A DNA stretch of 64,000 bases from Rathayibacter sp. VKM Ac-2857 (GCF_013205025.1 NZ_JABMLE010000002.1:909775-973774), one strand, 5' to 3'; counted from the first letter of the stretch, positions 31,148-39,476 are shown. The notes: generated by a model from the sequence alone, not told the origin. Numbers and translations are program-made.

Positions 31148-31196
31148 CGTGCGGGCGTCTCTTCCAAGTAGATCCACCGTGGCCAGCGGTCGGGTC

Positions 31197-32210
31197 TCAC
31201 GCTCCGTCGGGCTCGTCGGCGAGGATCGCCGCGATCTCGGTGGTGTCGATCACGAGGGCCCCGTGCGGGGTCAGGCCGGGGCTCTTCGGCGTCGGCACGG
31301 GCAGGCGGACCAGCAGTGCGCCGGGGTCGACGCTGAAGCGGCCGCTCGTGGTCCGGCCGATCGGGTCGCCGTCGAGCTCGGCGAGCACGGGCTGGTCGAG
31401 CTCGAAGGAGAACTCGCGCCCGGGCCACTGGTGCAGGGACGCCAGACCGTTGCGGTTGCCCGTCGCCACGTCGAGGGCGAGGCCGAAGCGGCGGCGCAGC
31501 AGCACCAGCTCGAGGTCCCCGTCGTCGAGCACCGCGCCGGCGGCGAGCTCGATGTTCGCCACGACCGAACTGCAGTTGCAGGCCAGCACCATCAGGGTGC
31601 GGGTCGGCGGCTCCGGCTTCCCATCGATCGTCAGCGTCACCTCGAAGCCGGCCTTGAACATCACCTCGGCGCCCGCCGCGACGTAGGCGCCCCAGCCCAC
31701 GCGCTTCTTCAGCTCGTCATCGGTCTTGTCCATGATCTCGGCGTCCAGGCCCACGCCGCCCATCACCATGAAGACGCGCTCCTCGCCGTCGTCGAAGGTC
31801 GCCGTCCCGACGTCGATCGCCCGGTCCTGCCCGAGCAGCGCGATCTCGACCGCATCGGCGAGCGAGCCGAGCGGGATGCCGAGGTTGCGGGCGAGCAGGT
31901 TGCCGGTGCCGCTGGGCAGCAGGCCGTACGGGACGGAGGTGCCGCGCAGCACCGAGGCGACCGCGCGAACGGTGCCGTCGCCGCCCATCGCGCAGACGAG
32001 GTCGGCGCCCGACTCCAGCGCGGCCCGCGCGGCTCCGGCTCCGGAGTCGTCGACGCTGGTCTCGAACCAGAGCGGCTCGCGCCAGCCGGCGCGGCGGGCG
32101 ACCGTGGCGACCACGTCCTGCGCGGCGCCGACGTCGTCGAACTTGCTCGGGTTGATGACGACGGCGACCACGGGTCGCGGTGCCGTGGATCTCGCGGAAG
32201 GGGCTCTCAC
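31197..32210 (-). CDS. Diacylglycerol kinase family lipid kinase
   Basis: A 337-residue DAGK-catalytic-domain protein. VVAVVINPSKF starts the domain, MGGDGTVRAVASVL is the glycine-rich nucleotide motif and LPSGTGNLLARNLGIP follows; the C-terminal half is the beta-sandwich typical of the YegS/DgkB group. It likely phosphorylates a membrane lipid (diacylglycerol or similar); the exact substrate is unknown. GTG at 32210 begins 4 nt after the stop of the GH76 gene, so I reject the longer frame to 32813 that overlaps it. Confidence 0.88.
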   Translation of the reverse strand: MRAPSARSTAPRPVVAVVINPSKFDDVGAAQDVVATVARRAGWREPLWFETSVDDSGAGAARAALESGADLVCAMGGDGTVRAVASVLRGTSVPYGLLPSGTGNLLARNLGIPLGSLADAVEIALLGQDRAIDVGTATFDDGEERVFMVMGGVGLDAEIMDKTDDELKKRVGWGAYVAAGAEVMFKAGFEVTLTIDGKPEPPTRTLMVLACNCSSVVANIELAAGAVLDDGDLELVLLRRRFGLALDVATGNRNGLASLHQWPGREFSFELDQPVLAELDGDPIGRTTSGRFSVDPGALLVRLPVPTPKSPGLTPHGALVIDTTEIAAILADEPDGA

Positions 32211-32214
32211 GCTC

Positions 32215-33315
32215 TCAGTCTGCTGTGCCGCGCGCAGCGTCCCGCACCGTGCGCCGCTCGAGGGTCGCCGCCGCCTCCGACGCGAGGACCGCCCCGAGCT
32301 CGGCCGAGAGGGTCGCGGGCAGGGTCGGCGGGGCGTCCCAGCGCGGGCCGGCGAGCAGCACACCGCCGCGCTCGCTCGAGCGCCAGAGGGCGTCGACACT
32401 GCCGGTGACGAAACCGCGGATCCGCGCGGCGGACCGGGCATCGACCCCCTCCGCCGTCGCGAGATCGACCAGGTGCCGGTAGGCGATCCCTCCGAAGAGC
32501 GCGCCGTCGCCCGCGCCCTGGTCGATGAACACGCCGTCGGGAGCGAGGCGCGTGAGCAGGTCGTCCGCGGTCCGGGAGGCGTGCGCGAGCAGCCGCGCAT
32601 CCGGACGCAGGCGGTGCAGCGCCAGCGCCGCGCCGATGTAGACACCGTGGTTGTAGCTGAACGCCCAGTCGTCGCGGGCCGAGCCGCCCTCGCGGCCGAT
32701 GCCGTCGGCGACGAAGCCGGTGTCGTCGTCGCGCAGCCGCACGTGCAGCCAGTCGAACGCGGTGCGGGCCAGCTCCTCGCGGCCGTCCGGACGGATCCGC
32801 TCGAGCCGCGCACCGAGGATCGCGAACGGCCCGTTCGCCGGCGCGTTCTTGTAGTCGAGCTGCCGACGGCGCCAAGCGAGGCTCGCGCCGTGCCGGAGGT
32901 TCCAGCCGCGCTCGACCGCGAAGCGCCAGAGCCGGTCGGCGCGGTCGAGCCAGCGCCCCTCCCCTGTCGCCTCGCCGAGGCGGGCGAGCGCGCCGCCGAG
33001 CCACATCATGTCGTCGAAGTAGCCGTTGACCAGCCGGCCGCCGTTGCGGAGCCGGACGGCGCGGTGGATCCGCGCGGCGCGCTCGAGGTGCTCGGTGTCT
33101 CCGGTGCGCTCGAACGCGTCGACCGCGGCGTCGATCGCGTGCGCGAGCCACCAGTAGTTGAACTCGAGATCGGCGCGCAACGACGTCGGATAGCTCATGT
33201 GGTAGCCGAGGACCGGCACCGCGAAGAGCCGCTCGAGGCTCGACTGCGCGGCGTCCGCGCGGGCGTCGGCCCCGGGCCGGTCAGGCGTAGACGTGGGGAG
33301 CGAGGATCGCGACAT
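32215..33315 (-). CDS. Glycoside hydrolase family 76 protein
   Basis: A 366-residue (alpha/alpha)6-barrel protein. Hallmarks of GH76 alpha-1,6-mannanases are WWLAHAIDAAVDAFERTGD, the catalytic Asp pair in GYFDDMMWLGGAL and SYNHGVYIGAALAL. There is no signal peptide, so it appears cytoplasmic, which is unusual for a polymer hydrolase. The ATG overlaps the hpt 3' end by 35 nt and lacks a Shine-Dalgarno; a later Met (MSYPTSL) is an alternative. Probably translated with the lipid-kinase gene 4 nt downstream. Confidence 0.82.
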   Translation of the reverse strand: MSRSSLPTSTPDRPGADARADAAQSSLERLFAVPVLGYHMSYPTSLRADLEFNYWWLAHAIDAAVDAFERTGDTEHLERAARIHRAVRLRNGGRLVNGYFDDMMWLGGALARLGEATGEGRWLDRADRLWRFAVERGWNLRHGASLAWRRRQLDYKNAPANGPFAILGARLERIRPDGREELARTAFDWLHVRLRDDDTGFVADGIGREGGSARDDWAFSYNHGVYIGAALALHRLRPDARLLAHASRTADDLLTRLAPDGVFIDQGAGDGALFGGIAYRHLVDLATAEGVDARSAARIRGFVTGSVDALWRSSERGGVLLAGPRWDAPPTLPATLSAELGAVLASEAAATLERRTVRDAARGTAD

Positions 33316-33832
33316 CGCGGAGGTTGCGGTAGCGCTCGGCGTAGTCGAGGCCGTAGCCGATGACGAAGTCGTTCGGGATGTCGAAGCCCACGTAGGCGAC
33401 GTCGACCTCGACCTTGGCGGCGCGGGGCTTGCGGAAGAGCGCGCAGATCTCGACCGACTCGGCGCCGCGGCTGCGCAGGTTGCCCTGCAGCCAGGAGAGC
33501 GTGAGGCCGGAGTCGATGATGTCCTCGACGATGAGGACCTTGCGGTCGGTGATGTCGGTGTCGAGGTCCTTGAGGATCCGCACCACGCCGGAGGACTTCG
33601 TGCTGCTGCCGTAGGAGGAGACGGCCATCCAGTCCATCACGATGTCGAGCTTGAGCTCGCGGGCGAGGTCCGCCATCACCATGACGGCGCCGCGGAGCAC
33701 CCCCACGATGAGCAGGTTCTCGCCGGCGTAGTCGCGCTCGATGGCGCGGGCCAGGTCGCGGATCCGCTCGTGGATCTCGGCCTCGGTGAAGAGGACCTCG
33801 GTGATGTCGTCGGCGATGTCGGCTGCTTCCAC
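33281..33832 (-). CDS. hpt: Hypoxanthine phosphoribosyltransferase
   Basis: A 183-residue purine-salvage enzyme making IMP (and GMP) from the base and PRPP. It has the PRPP loop VLIVEDIIDSGLTLSWL (near 102-118), LLIVGVLRGAVMVMADL and the C-terminal VGFDIPNDFVIGYGLDY. The GTG at 33832 is 6 nt after -10-like TAGAGT (33839-33844), a leaderless promoter. It follows tilS as in other actinobacteria but is separated from ftsH here by accessory genes. Confidence 0.95.
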   Translation of the reverse strand: MEAADIADDITEVLFTEAEIHERIRDLARAIERDYAGENLLIVGVLRGAVMVMADLARELKLDIVMDWMAVSSYGSSTKSSGVVRILKDLDTDITDRKVLIVEDIIDSGLTLSWLQGNLRSRGAESVEICALFRKPRAAKVEVDVAYVGFDIPNDFVIGYGLDYAERYRNLRDVAILAPHVYA

Positions 33833-33870
33833 CCGGCCACTCTACGGGCGGGGGCACCGTGCTCCCCTCC

Positions 33871-33929
33871 GCGAGATGCCACTTGTGCACGCCTTTCACG
33901 GCGTGTCGCGTGCACAAGTGGCATCTCGC
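33871..33929. repeat. 59-bp palindromic element, copy 1
   Basis: Perfect 22-bp inverted arms (33871-33892 and 33908-33929; core GCCACTTGTGCAC) around a 15-nt loop. It lies between the tilS stop and the hpt promoter. The second copy at 57809-57867 differs by one loop base. Position and stability fit a transcript end, but the sequence conservation suggests a dispersed element. Confidence 0.85.
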
Positions 33930-33939
33930 GGCGGGGAGA

Positions 33940-34929
33940 TCACACGGGGGCGAAGACGAGAGTGGGGCCCTCTCGGGTCGCGCGGACGCCGGGGAGGTCG
34001 ACGCCCTTCTGGCCGTGCCAGTCGGTGACGAGGGCGGCGACGGCGAGGGTCTGCGCGCGGGAGAGGGCGACGCCGAACTCGTTCTGCACGACGAGGCGGA
34101 TGATGCGCTGGCGGAGCGCCGGCGGGTCGGCGGCGAGGCCGCGCGCATCGACCGTGACGTGGCCGTCGTCGTTCTGGCCGACGAGCTCGAGCGCCCAGTC
34201 GAGCGCCATCGCGTCGAGCGCGTCGCCGTCCTCGCGGAGCTGGTCGGCCGTGCGGGCGAGCGCCTCGGCGACTCCGGGGCCGAGCTCGTCCTCGAGCACC
34301 GGCAGCACCGAGCGGCGGACGCGGACGCGGGTGTAGCGCGGATCGTCGTTGTGCGGGTCGTGCCACGGCTCCAGGCCCGCGTCGGCGCAGGCCGCACGGG
34401 TGCTCGTGCGCCGGATCCCGAGCAGGGGACGCCGCAGCACCCCGCTCACGGCCGCCATGCCGTGCAGGCTCGCGGCGCCCGCGCCCCGGGCCAGCCCGAG
34501 GAGCACCGTCTCGGCCTGGTCGTCGAGCGTGTGGGCGAGGAGGACCGCCGCGGCACCCGTCGCCTCGACCGCGTCGTCGAAGGCGCGGTAGCGGGCCGTG
34601 CGGGCCGCCGCCTCCGGACCGTCTCCGTCCGGCAGCACCGACACGACCTCGCGCAGCACGGGGGCGAGACCGAGGGCGTGCGCCTGCTGCGCCGCGCGTC
34701 GCGCGACCTCCGCCGATCCGTCCTGCAGCCCGTGGTCGACGATCACCGCGCCGGCCCGCCGACCGCCGCGCTCGGCCTCGAAGGCGACCGCGGCCGCGAG
34801 GGCCAGCGAGTCGGCTCCCCCGCTCAGGGCGACGAGCACCAGGGCGCCGGGCTCGAGCTCGTCGAGGCTCGCGCGCACCGCGCGCCGGATGTCGGCGACG
34901 GCGGGAGTCAGGCGGGGGCGATCGGGCAC
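33940..34929 (-). CDS. tilS: tRNA(Ile)-lysidine synthetase
   Basis: A 329-residue N-type ATP pyrophosphatase that converts C34 of tRNA-Ile(CAU) to lysidine. The PP-loop ALSGGADSLALAAAVAFE sits near 36, and LLAHTLDDQAETVLLGLARGAG and the TilS-specific DPHNDDPRYTRVRVRRSVLP follow. It is the short actinobacterial form with a reduced C-terminal domain. GTG at 34929 is in frame with MPDRPRLTPAVADIRRAV and lies 8 nt after -10-like TAACGT (34938-34943). Divergent from ppa. Confidence 0.93.
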   Translation of the reverse strand: MPDRPRLTPAVADIRRAVRASLDELEPGALVLVALSGGADSLALAAAVAFEAERGGRRAGAVIVDHGLQDGSAEVARRAAQQAHALGLAPVLREVVSVLPDGDGPEAAARTARYRAFDDAVEATGAAAVLLAHTLDDQAETVLLGLARGAGAASLHGMAAVSGVLRRPLLGIRRTSTRAACADAGLEPWHDPHNDDPRYTRVRVRRSVLPVLEDELGPGVAEALARTADQLREDGDALDAMALDWALELVGQNDDGHVTVDARGLAADPPALRQRIIRLVVQNEFGVALSRAQTLAVAALVTDWHGQKGVDLPGVRATREGPTLVFAPV

Positions 34930-35046
34930 ATCAAGTAACGTTAGGCCAGCGATCCGGCCTGCGAGCGCGCGCGTCCGCACGCGCTCCCGGAGCCGGTCCG
35001 ACCCGCCGATGCGCCGCCCGCGGCGCCACCGACTCAAGGAGCGAAC

Positions 35047-35538
35047 ATGGCCGCATACGACGTCGTCGTAGAGATCCCCAAGGGCAGCCGCAACAAGTAC
35101 GAGGTCGACCACGAGACCGGTCGCGTCTACCTCGACCGCGTGCTCTTCACCTCCTTCGTCTACCCGACGGACTACGGCTACTTCGAGAACACCCTCGGCC
35201 TCGACGGCGACCCCGTCGACGCGCTGGTGCTGCTCGAGTACCCCGTCTTCCCGGGCGTGGGCGTCTCCGTCCGCCCGGTCGGCGTGCTCAACATGAGCGA
35301 CGAGGCCGGCTCCGACGCCAAGGTGATCGTGGTCCCCGCCAAGGACCCGCGCTGGCAGCACATCCAGGACATCGCTGACGTCCCGGAGCAGACCAAGAAC
35401 GAGATCAAGCACTTCTTCGAGCGCTACAAGGACCTCGAGCCCAACAAGTGGGTCAAGGTCGAGGCCTGGGGCGACGCGGCCGAGGCCGAGCAGATCGTCC
35501 AGGACGGCATCAAGAAGCTGGCCGAAGAGGGCCACTGA
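35047..35538 (+). CDS. ppa: Inorganic pyrophosphatase
   Basis: A 163-residue family I soluble pyrophosphatase, hydrolysing PPi released by biosynthesis. [13 protein letters not shown] and the metal-binding [18 protein letters not shown] loop are diagnostic; [21 protein letters not shown] closes the domain. Normal length. AAGGAG stands 7 nt before the ATG. A strong two-sided hairpin follows the gene. Confidence 0.97.
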   Translation: MAAYDVVVEIPKGSRNKYEVDHETGRVYLDRVLFTSFVYPTDYGYFENTLGLDGDPVDALVLLEYPVFPGVGVSVRPVGVLNMSDEAGSDAKVIVVPAKDPRWQHIQDIADVPEQTKNEIKHFFERYKDLEPNKWVKVEAWGDAAEAEQIVQDGIKKLAEEGH

Positions 35539-35562
35539 CCCTCACGGGTCCGTGACCGACGG

Positions 35563-35615
35563 AACCCGCCCCGTCGAGTCGACCGGCTGCTGCCGGCGCC
35601 TCGAGGGGGCGGGTT
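35563..35615. terminator. Bidirectional hairpin between ppa and the NlpC/P60 gene
   Basis: AACCCGCCCC (35563-35572) pairs with GGGGCGGGTT (35606-35615); inner CCGGC...GCCGG and TCGA segments extend it. It sits between two convergent genes and could end both transcripts. Confidence 0.75.
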
Positions 35616-35648
35616 CTCGTGTCTTCGGGCGGCGCTGTTGGGGCGGTG

Positions 35649-37133
35649 CTACGCCGTCGGGCGGCCGACCATGCCGGTCGGGGTGCCCCAGATCGAGTGC
35701 ACGCGCACCGGCGAGTTCGGGTTCGGCGCCTCGATCATCTGGCCGTCGCCGAGGTAGATCGCCACGTGGTAGTAGTCGCCGGGCGAGTCCGACCAGAAGA
35801 GCAGGTCGCCTCGCTGGCGCTGGCTGTAGGGGACGAGCTTGCCCTCGCTCGCCATGGTGTTGTACTGGTTCGTCGCGGAGTGGGTGCCGATGTACTCGCC
35901 GGCGCTCGCGTACGACTGCTTGGTGAGTCCGGAGCAGTCCCAGACGTCCGGGCCCATGCCGCCGAGGACGTAGCGCTCGCCGAGCTGCGCCATCGCGTAG
36001 GAGATCGCGGTCTCGACCTGGTTCTGCTGCGGGGCGGGGTTCTCCACCGGAGCCGGAGCGGGCGGCGGGGCGGCGGGCGCCGGGACCGGGGCGGGAGCGG
36101 GAGCGGGAGCGGGAGCCGCCGGTGCGGCCGGACCCTGCGGGGCGGGCTGGACGGCGGGCTGCTCGACGACGGGCTGGTTCGCGGCCGGCGCCGCGGGCTG
36201 GTTCGCGGCCGGCGCGGCGGGGCGGGAGCCCGAGGACGAGGATCCGAACGACTGGGGCTGCGCGGCCGGCCGGGCGGCGGCGGCATCGGCCTCGGCCTTC
36301 GCCGCGGCGGCAGCGGCGGCCGCGGCGGCCTTGCGCTCCTGCTCGCCGGCGAGGAACGCGGTCTCGATCTCGACGGTGGAGTCCTTGAGCAGCGCGAGCT
36401 GCGCGATGAGCTCCTCCGACTTCGCCTCCTGCGCCGCGAGGGCGCTGCGGGCGGACGCGGCGGCGGCGTCGGCGCTCGTGCGCGCCTCGTCCGCGGCGTC
36501 GGAGAGCTTCTGGTGCTCGACGACGGCCACATCGGCCTGCTCGGCGAGCGACTCCGCGTTCTGCTTGTCGGCGAGGGCGTCGGAGTAGACGCGCTGCGAC
36601 TGCTCGGACAGCTGCGACATGGCGCCCAGCTGGTAGAGCAGATCGCCGGCGTCCTGGCCCTTCGCGACGAGGCTCATCGAGAGATCGCCGCCGGCGGAGC
36701 GGGAGAGGTGCGCGGCGAGGAGGCCGGCCCGCATCTGCGAGGTGTGCGCCTTCGAGGACGCCTCGTTCGCGCGGTCCTCGAGCTCGGTGACGGCGGCGGC
36801 CGCGGCGTCGAGCGCCTCCTGGGCCTGGCGCCAGGACTCGGCCTTCTTCATCGCGACGAGCGACGCGTCGTCGACCGAGGTCTGTAGACCGCCGATCAGC
36901 GCGGTGATCGAGTCGATCTCCGCCTGCTTGCTCGCCTCGTCGGTCTTCGCGTTCTGCACGTCGTCCCACGACGGGTACGACGGGTCGTCCGCCTGGGCGG
37001 GAACCATCCCGAGCGAGGCCGTGACCGCGGTCACCGCGAAGGCGGCCGAGACCGCCAGCGGAAGACGCCCCTTCCAGGCCCGCTCACGCGGGGCGGGGGT
37101 GAAGCTGCGGGCGGTCTTCTGCGCGTCAACCAA
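35649..37133 (-). CDS. NlpC/P60 peptidoglycan endopeptidase with coiled-coil N-terminus
   Basis: A 494-residue secreted hydrolase. It has a signal peptide (about 20-48), a YPSWDDVQNAK start and a long coiled coil (about 50-265), an Ala/Pro-rich linker (about 275-370) and a C-terminal NlpC/P60 domain with DCSGLTKQSY (catalytic Cys), YYHVAIYLGDGQM (His) and a polar third residue. It should cleave stem peptides, as RipA-like enzymes do. The start appears to be TTG at 37133 with GGAG 7 nt upstream, overlapping the M23 gene by 8 nt. Confidence 0.88.
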   Translation of the reverse strand: MVDAQKTARSFTPAPRERAWKGRLPLAVSAAFAVTAVTASLGMVPAQADDPSYPSWDDVQNAKTDEASKQAEIDSITALIGGLQTSVDDASLVAMKKAESWRQAQEALDAAAAAVTELEDRANEASSKAHTSQMRAGLLAAHLSRSAGGDLSMSLVAKGQDAGDLLYQLGAMSQLSEQSQRVYSDALADKQNAESLAEQADVAVVEHQKLSDAADEARTSADAAAASARSALAAQEAKSEELIAQLALLKDSTVEIETAFLAGEQERKAAAAAAAAAAKAEADAAAARPAAQPQSFGSSSSGSRPAAPAANQPAAPAANQPVVEQPAVQPAPQGPAAPAAPAPAPAPAPVPAPAAPPPAPAPVENPAPQQNQVETAISYAMAQLGERYVLGGMGPDVWDCSGLTKQSYASAGEYIGTHSATNQYNTMASEGKLVPYSQRQRGDLLFWSDSPGDYYHVAIYLGDGQMIEAPNPNSPVRVHSIWGTPTGMVGRPTA

Positions 37134-38532
37134 GTGTGACTCCTCGTGCGGCCATGAAGGGCTGAGCGTCCACGGCGGTGCCGTTGACGCGGGTCTCGTA
37201 GTGCAGGTGGCAGCCGGTGGAGGCGCCGGTGGTGCCGACGGCGGCGATCTGCTGGCCCGCCTCGACCCGCTGGCCGACGCTGACGTAGATGCCGCCGGGC
37301 ATGATGTGCGCGTAGCCGGTGCTGATGCCGTCGCCGTTGCTGATCTCGATCCAGTTGCCGTAGGTGCCGAACCAGCCGGCGTAGGTCACCGTCCCGCTGT
37401 GGGCGGCGAAGATCGGGATGCCGCAGCCGCCGGCGATGTCGGTGCCGCGGTGGTAGGAGCTGGTCGAGCCGCCGCCGGTGGAGAGGCTGCCGCGCGGCCC
37501 GAAGGTGCCGGTGATCCGGCCCGACGCGGGGCGCACCCAGCCGGAGTCGCTGACCGCGGTGGAGCCGCCGCCGGGCGAGGGAGCGGCCGGAGCGCTGTAG
37601 CCGCCGCCGGAGGACCCGCGGGCGGGGGCCGCTGCCGCTGCCGCATCACGGGCCGCCGCGGCCTGCTGACGGGCGATCTCGGCCTGCGCCTGGCGGGCGG
37701 CCTCCTCGTCGGCGAGCCGCTGCAGGCGCTCGGCCTCGCGGGCGGCGACGCCGGCCTCGTACTCGGCGACGGTCGTCGACTCGGTGTCGCGGAGGGCGGC
37801 GAGCTGCTGCTCGAGGACGACGCTCTGGTTCTGCTGCTCGGTGAGCGCGGCCTCCGACGCGGCCTGCGCCGCCGTGGCCTCGGCGAGCTTCGACTCGGCG
37901 GCGACGCGGAGCTCCTCCCGCGCGGCCTCCGCGACCTTCGCCTGGGCGCCGAGCGACTCGGCGGTGTTCTTCGTGGTGCTGGCCTGCTCGTAGATGGCGT
38001 TGGAGCGCTCGACGAGCTTGGTCATGTTGCCGATGCGGCCGAGGAGGTCGTCCGCCTTGCCGCCCTCGCCGTCGAGGAAGATGTTGACCGAGAGATCGGT
38101 GCCGGTGGTGCGGTAGAGCTGAGCGGCCAGGAGGCCCGCCTGCTGCGTCGCGGCGTCGGCCTCGTCGGCACTGGCGGTGGCCTTCGCCTCGAGCTCGCTC
38201 GCCTCGTCCGACGCCTTGTCGAAGGCGTCCTGCGCCGCGAAGTACTCGTCGCCGCGCTGCTGAGCGACCTGCTGCGCCGCCGCGACCTCGCTCTGCAGGC
38301 CGTCGATCAGCGAGAGGATGCTGTCCACCTGCGCGGCCGCCGCCTGGGTGTTGCCCTTCGCCGCCTCGACGTCGGCCCAGCTGGGGTACTCGACCGCCTG
38401 GGCGGGAGTGGCGACCAGCAGGCCCGCGACCAGGGCCACCGCGGCCGAGACGAGTGCCGTGCCGCGGAGTCGGCCGATCCGCGGCGCGCCGGAGCGGCGT
38501 GCGGGGCGGTTGCGGCGCGGGGAGTGGATCAT
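37126..38532 (-). CDS. M23 family metallopeptidase with coiled-coil N-terminus
   Basis: A 468-residue secreted protein. A signal peptide (about 20-46) is followed by YPSWADVEAAKGN and a long coiled coil closely paralogous to the downstream NlpC/P60 protein, a Gly/Ser linker and a C-terminal LytM/M23 domain with HRGTDIAGG, SNGDGISTGYAHI and HLHYETRVNG zinc-ligand motifs. It is EnvC-like in layout. ATG at 38532 has GAGG 6 nt upstream; 27 extra upstream codons are not needed. First gene of a two-hydrolase operon. Confidence 0.88.
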   Translation of the reverse strand: MIHSPRRNRPARRSGAPRIGRLRGTALVSAAVALVAGLLVATPAQAVEYPSWADVEAAKGNTQAAAAQVDSILSLIDGLQSEVAAAQQVAQQRGDEYFAAQDAFDKASDEASELEAKATASADEADAATQQAGLLAAQLYRTTGTDLSVNIFLDGEGGKADDLLGRIGNMTKLVERSNAIYEQASTTKNTAESLGAQAKVAEAAREELRVAAESKLAEATAAQAASEAALTEQQNQSVVLEQQLAALRDTESTTVAEYEAGVAAREAERLQRLADEEAARQAQAEIARQQAAAARDAAAAAAPARGSSGGGYSAPAAPSPGGGSTAVSDSGWVRPASGRITGTFGPRGSLSTGGGSTSSYHRGTDIAGGCGIPIFAAHSGTVTYAGWFGTYGNWIEISNGDGISTGYAHIMPGGIYVSVGQRVEAGQQIAAVGTTGASTGCHLHYETRVNGTAVDAQPFMAARGVTLG

Positions 38533-38723
38533 GGGACCTCGGTGCTGGAGACGGAGTACTCCCCCGGCGGCGGTGCGGCTCCGGCGCGAGGAAGTGACGA
38601 TTCCGACCCACACTAGTCAAGCCCCTCCCGTACGCCTAGAGATCGGCGTCGCCCGTCAGGGGCACAGGCGCGCTTCGACGGACGCCGTCCGAACCCGGGC
38701 CCGGCGCCTCACGGGGGCCGATT

Positions 38724-38752
38724 TTGCATATCGGCCCGGCTGTCCCTATGCT
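38724..38752 (+). promoter_or_regulatory. tRNA-Glu promoter
   Basis: TTGCAT (38724-38729), 17-nt spacer, TATGCT (38747-38752), about 53 nt upstream of tRNA-Glu. The strongest sigma-70-like pair seen in the window. A second TATGCT at 38968-38973 precedes tRNA-Asp. Confidence 0.65.
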
Positions 38753-38805
38753 TGCGTGTCGGTAGTCATGGTGGGTCGGCCGCAGGGTCGCCCCGGCGAG
38801 CTTCC

Positions 38806-38878
38806 GGCCCCATCGTTTAGTGGCCTAGGACACCGCCCTTTCACGGCGGCAGCACGGGTTCGAATCCCGTTGGGGTCA
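38806..38878 (+). tRNA. tRNA-Glu (anticodon TTC)
   Basis: 73-nt cloverleaf. Acceptor stem GGCCCCA/TGGGGTC, anticodon loop CTTTCAC with TTC, T-arm ACGGG-TTCGAAT-CCCGT, discriminator A. No encoded CCA. Confidence 0.97.
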
Positions 38879-38987
38879 CGGATGAGGGTTACCACCGCAA
38901 GAAGGAACATCACCGCAGAACGGCCGGAGACGGCCGGGACGTGAAAATCGAACAGCCTCGAAGGCAGTATGCTTGTCTTCGCAACGA

Positions 38988-39061
38988 GGCCCTGTAGCGC
39001 AGCTGGTTAGCGTGCCGCCCTGTCACGGCGGAGGTCGCGGGTTCAAGTCCCGTCAGGGTCG
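38988..39061 (+). tRNA. tRNA-Asp (anticodon GTC)
   Basis: 74-nt cloverleaf. Acceptor stem GGCCCTG/CAGGGTC, anticodon loop CTGTCAC with GTC, T-arm GCGGG-TTCAAGT-CCCGT, discriminator G as required for Asp. No encoded CCA. Confidence 0.97.
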
Positions 39062-39066
39062 CAGAG

Positions 39067-39093
39067 AGGCCCTTCCGAGAGGAAGGGCCTTTT
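39067..39093 (+). terminator. Terminator after tRNA-Asp
   Basis: Perfect stem AGGCCCTTCC/GGAAGGGCCT with GAGA loop, ending in TTTT, a classical intrinsic terminator. Confidence 0.85.
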
Positions 39094-39154
39094 CCAGGAG
39101 ACGACGCGTTCGTCTCCTCGCGGCATCGATGCTCTCGAGCATCTCCGTCTGCAC

Positions 39155-39227
39155 GGCTCTGTAGCTCAGTTGGTAGAGCGCACGACTGAAAATCGTGAGG
39201 TCACGGGATCGACGCCCGTCGGAGCCA
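39155..39227 (+). tRNA. tRNA-Phe (anticodon GAA)
   Basis: 73-nt cloverleaf. Acceptor stem GGCTCTG/CGGAGCC, anticodon loop CTGAAAA with GAA, discriminator A, no encoded CCA. The T-loop reads ATCGACG, i.e. A instead of T at position 54. Confidence 0.96.
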
Positions 39228-39229
39228 CG

Positions 39230-39265
39230 GAAACCCTCGCCTAGCTTCTACATGGCGGGGGTTTC
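39230..39265 (+). terminator. Terminator after tRNA-Phe
   Basis: GAAACCCTCGCC (39230-39241) pairs with GGCGGGGGTTTC (39254-39265) with one T-G wobble, followed by TTCC. Confidence 0.75.
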
Positions 39266-39365
39266 TTCCGTTAACCGGTCGTTCCGGCGCCCGACCGATC
39301 AGCACGCGCCCCACTCCGCAGAAGTCGTCGTGCTCGACGCAGGAGTACGACGAGTTTCGCGCAGC

Positions 39366-39476
39366 AGAGCTCGAGAGCAGCTGCTCGGCTCGTCGAATCG
39401 GCCTCGGCTCGTGAGAACGGCTCGATCCGGCGAGCCGGACGTGATTCTGCGAGCCGGAGGTGCGCTCCGGGCGCTC
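39366..39476. repeat. Isolated GAGCCG-type repeat unit
   Basis: Two CGGCTCG motifs followed by GCGAGCCGGACGTG and GCGAGCCGGAGGTG, 19 nt apart. The same doublet defines units of the 92-bp array at 63450-63909. It lies between tRNA-Phe and the CPBP gene, where no CDS is seen. Confidence 0.55.

Noticed and set aside
36062-36122. GGGAGC microsatellite in the NlpC/P60 gene as a frameshift hotspot
   Set aside because: It encodes the Ala/Pro linker in frame; unit changes of 6 bp would preserve the frame and no disruption is visible.
38615-38620. TTGACT as the -35 of the M23/NlpC operon
   Set aside because: No TANNNT lies 16-19 nt downstream on the minus strand, so a promoter is not supported.
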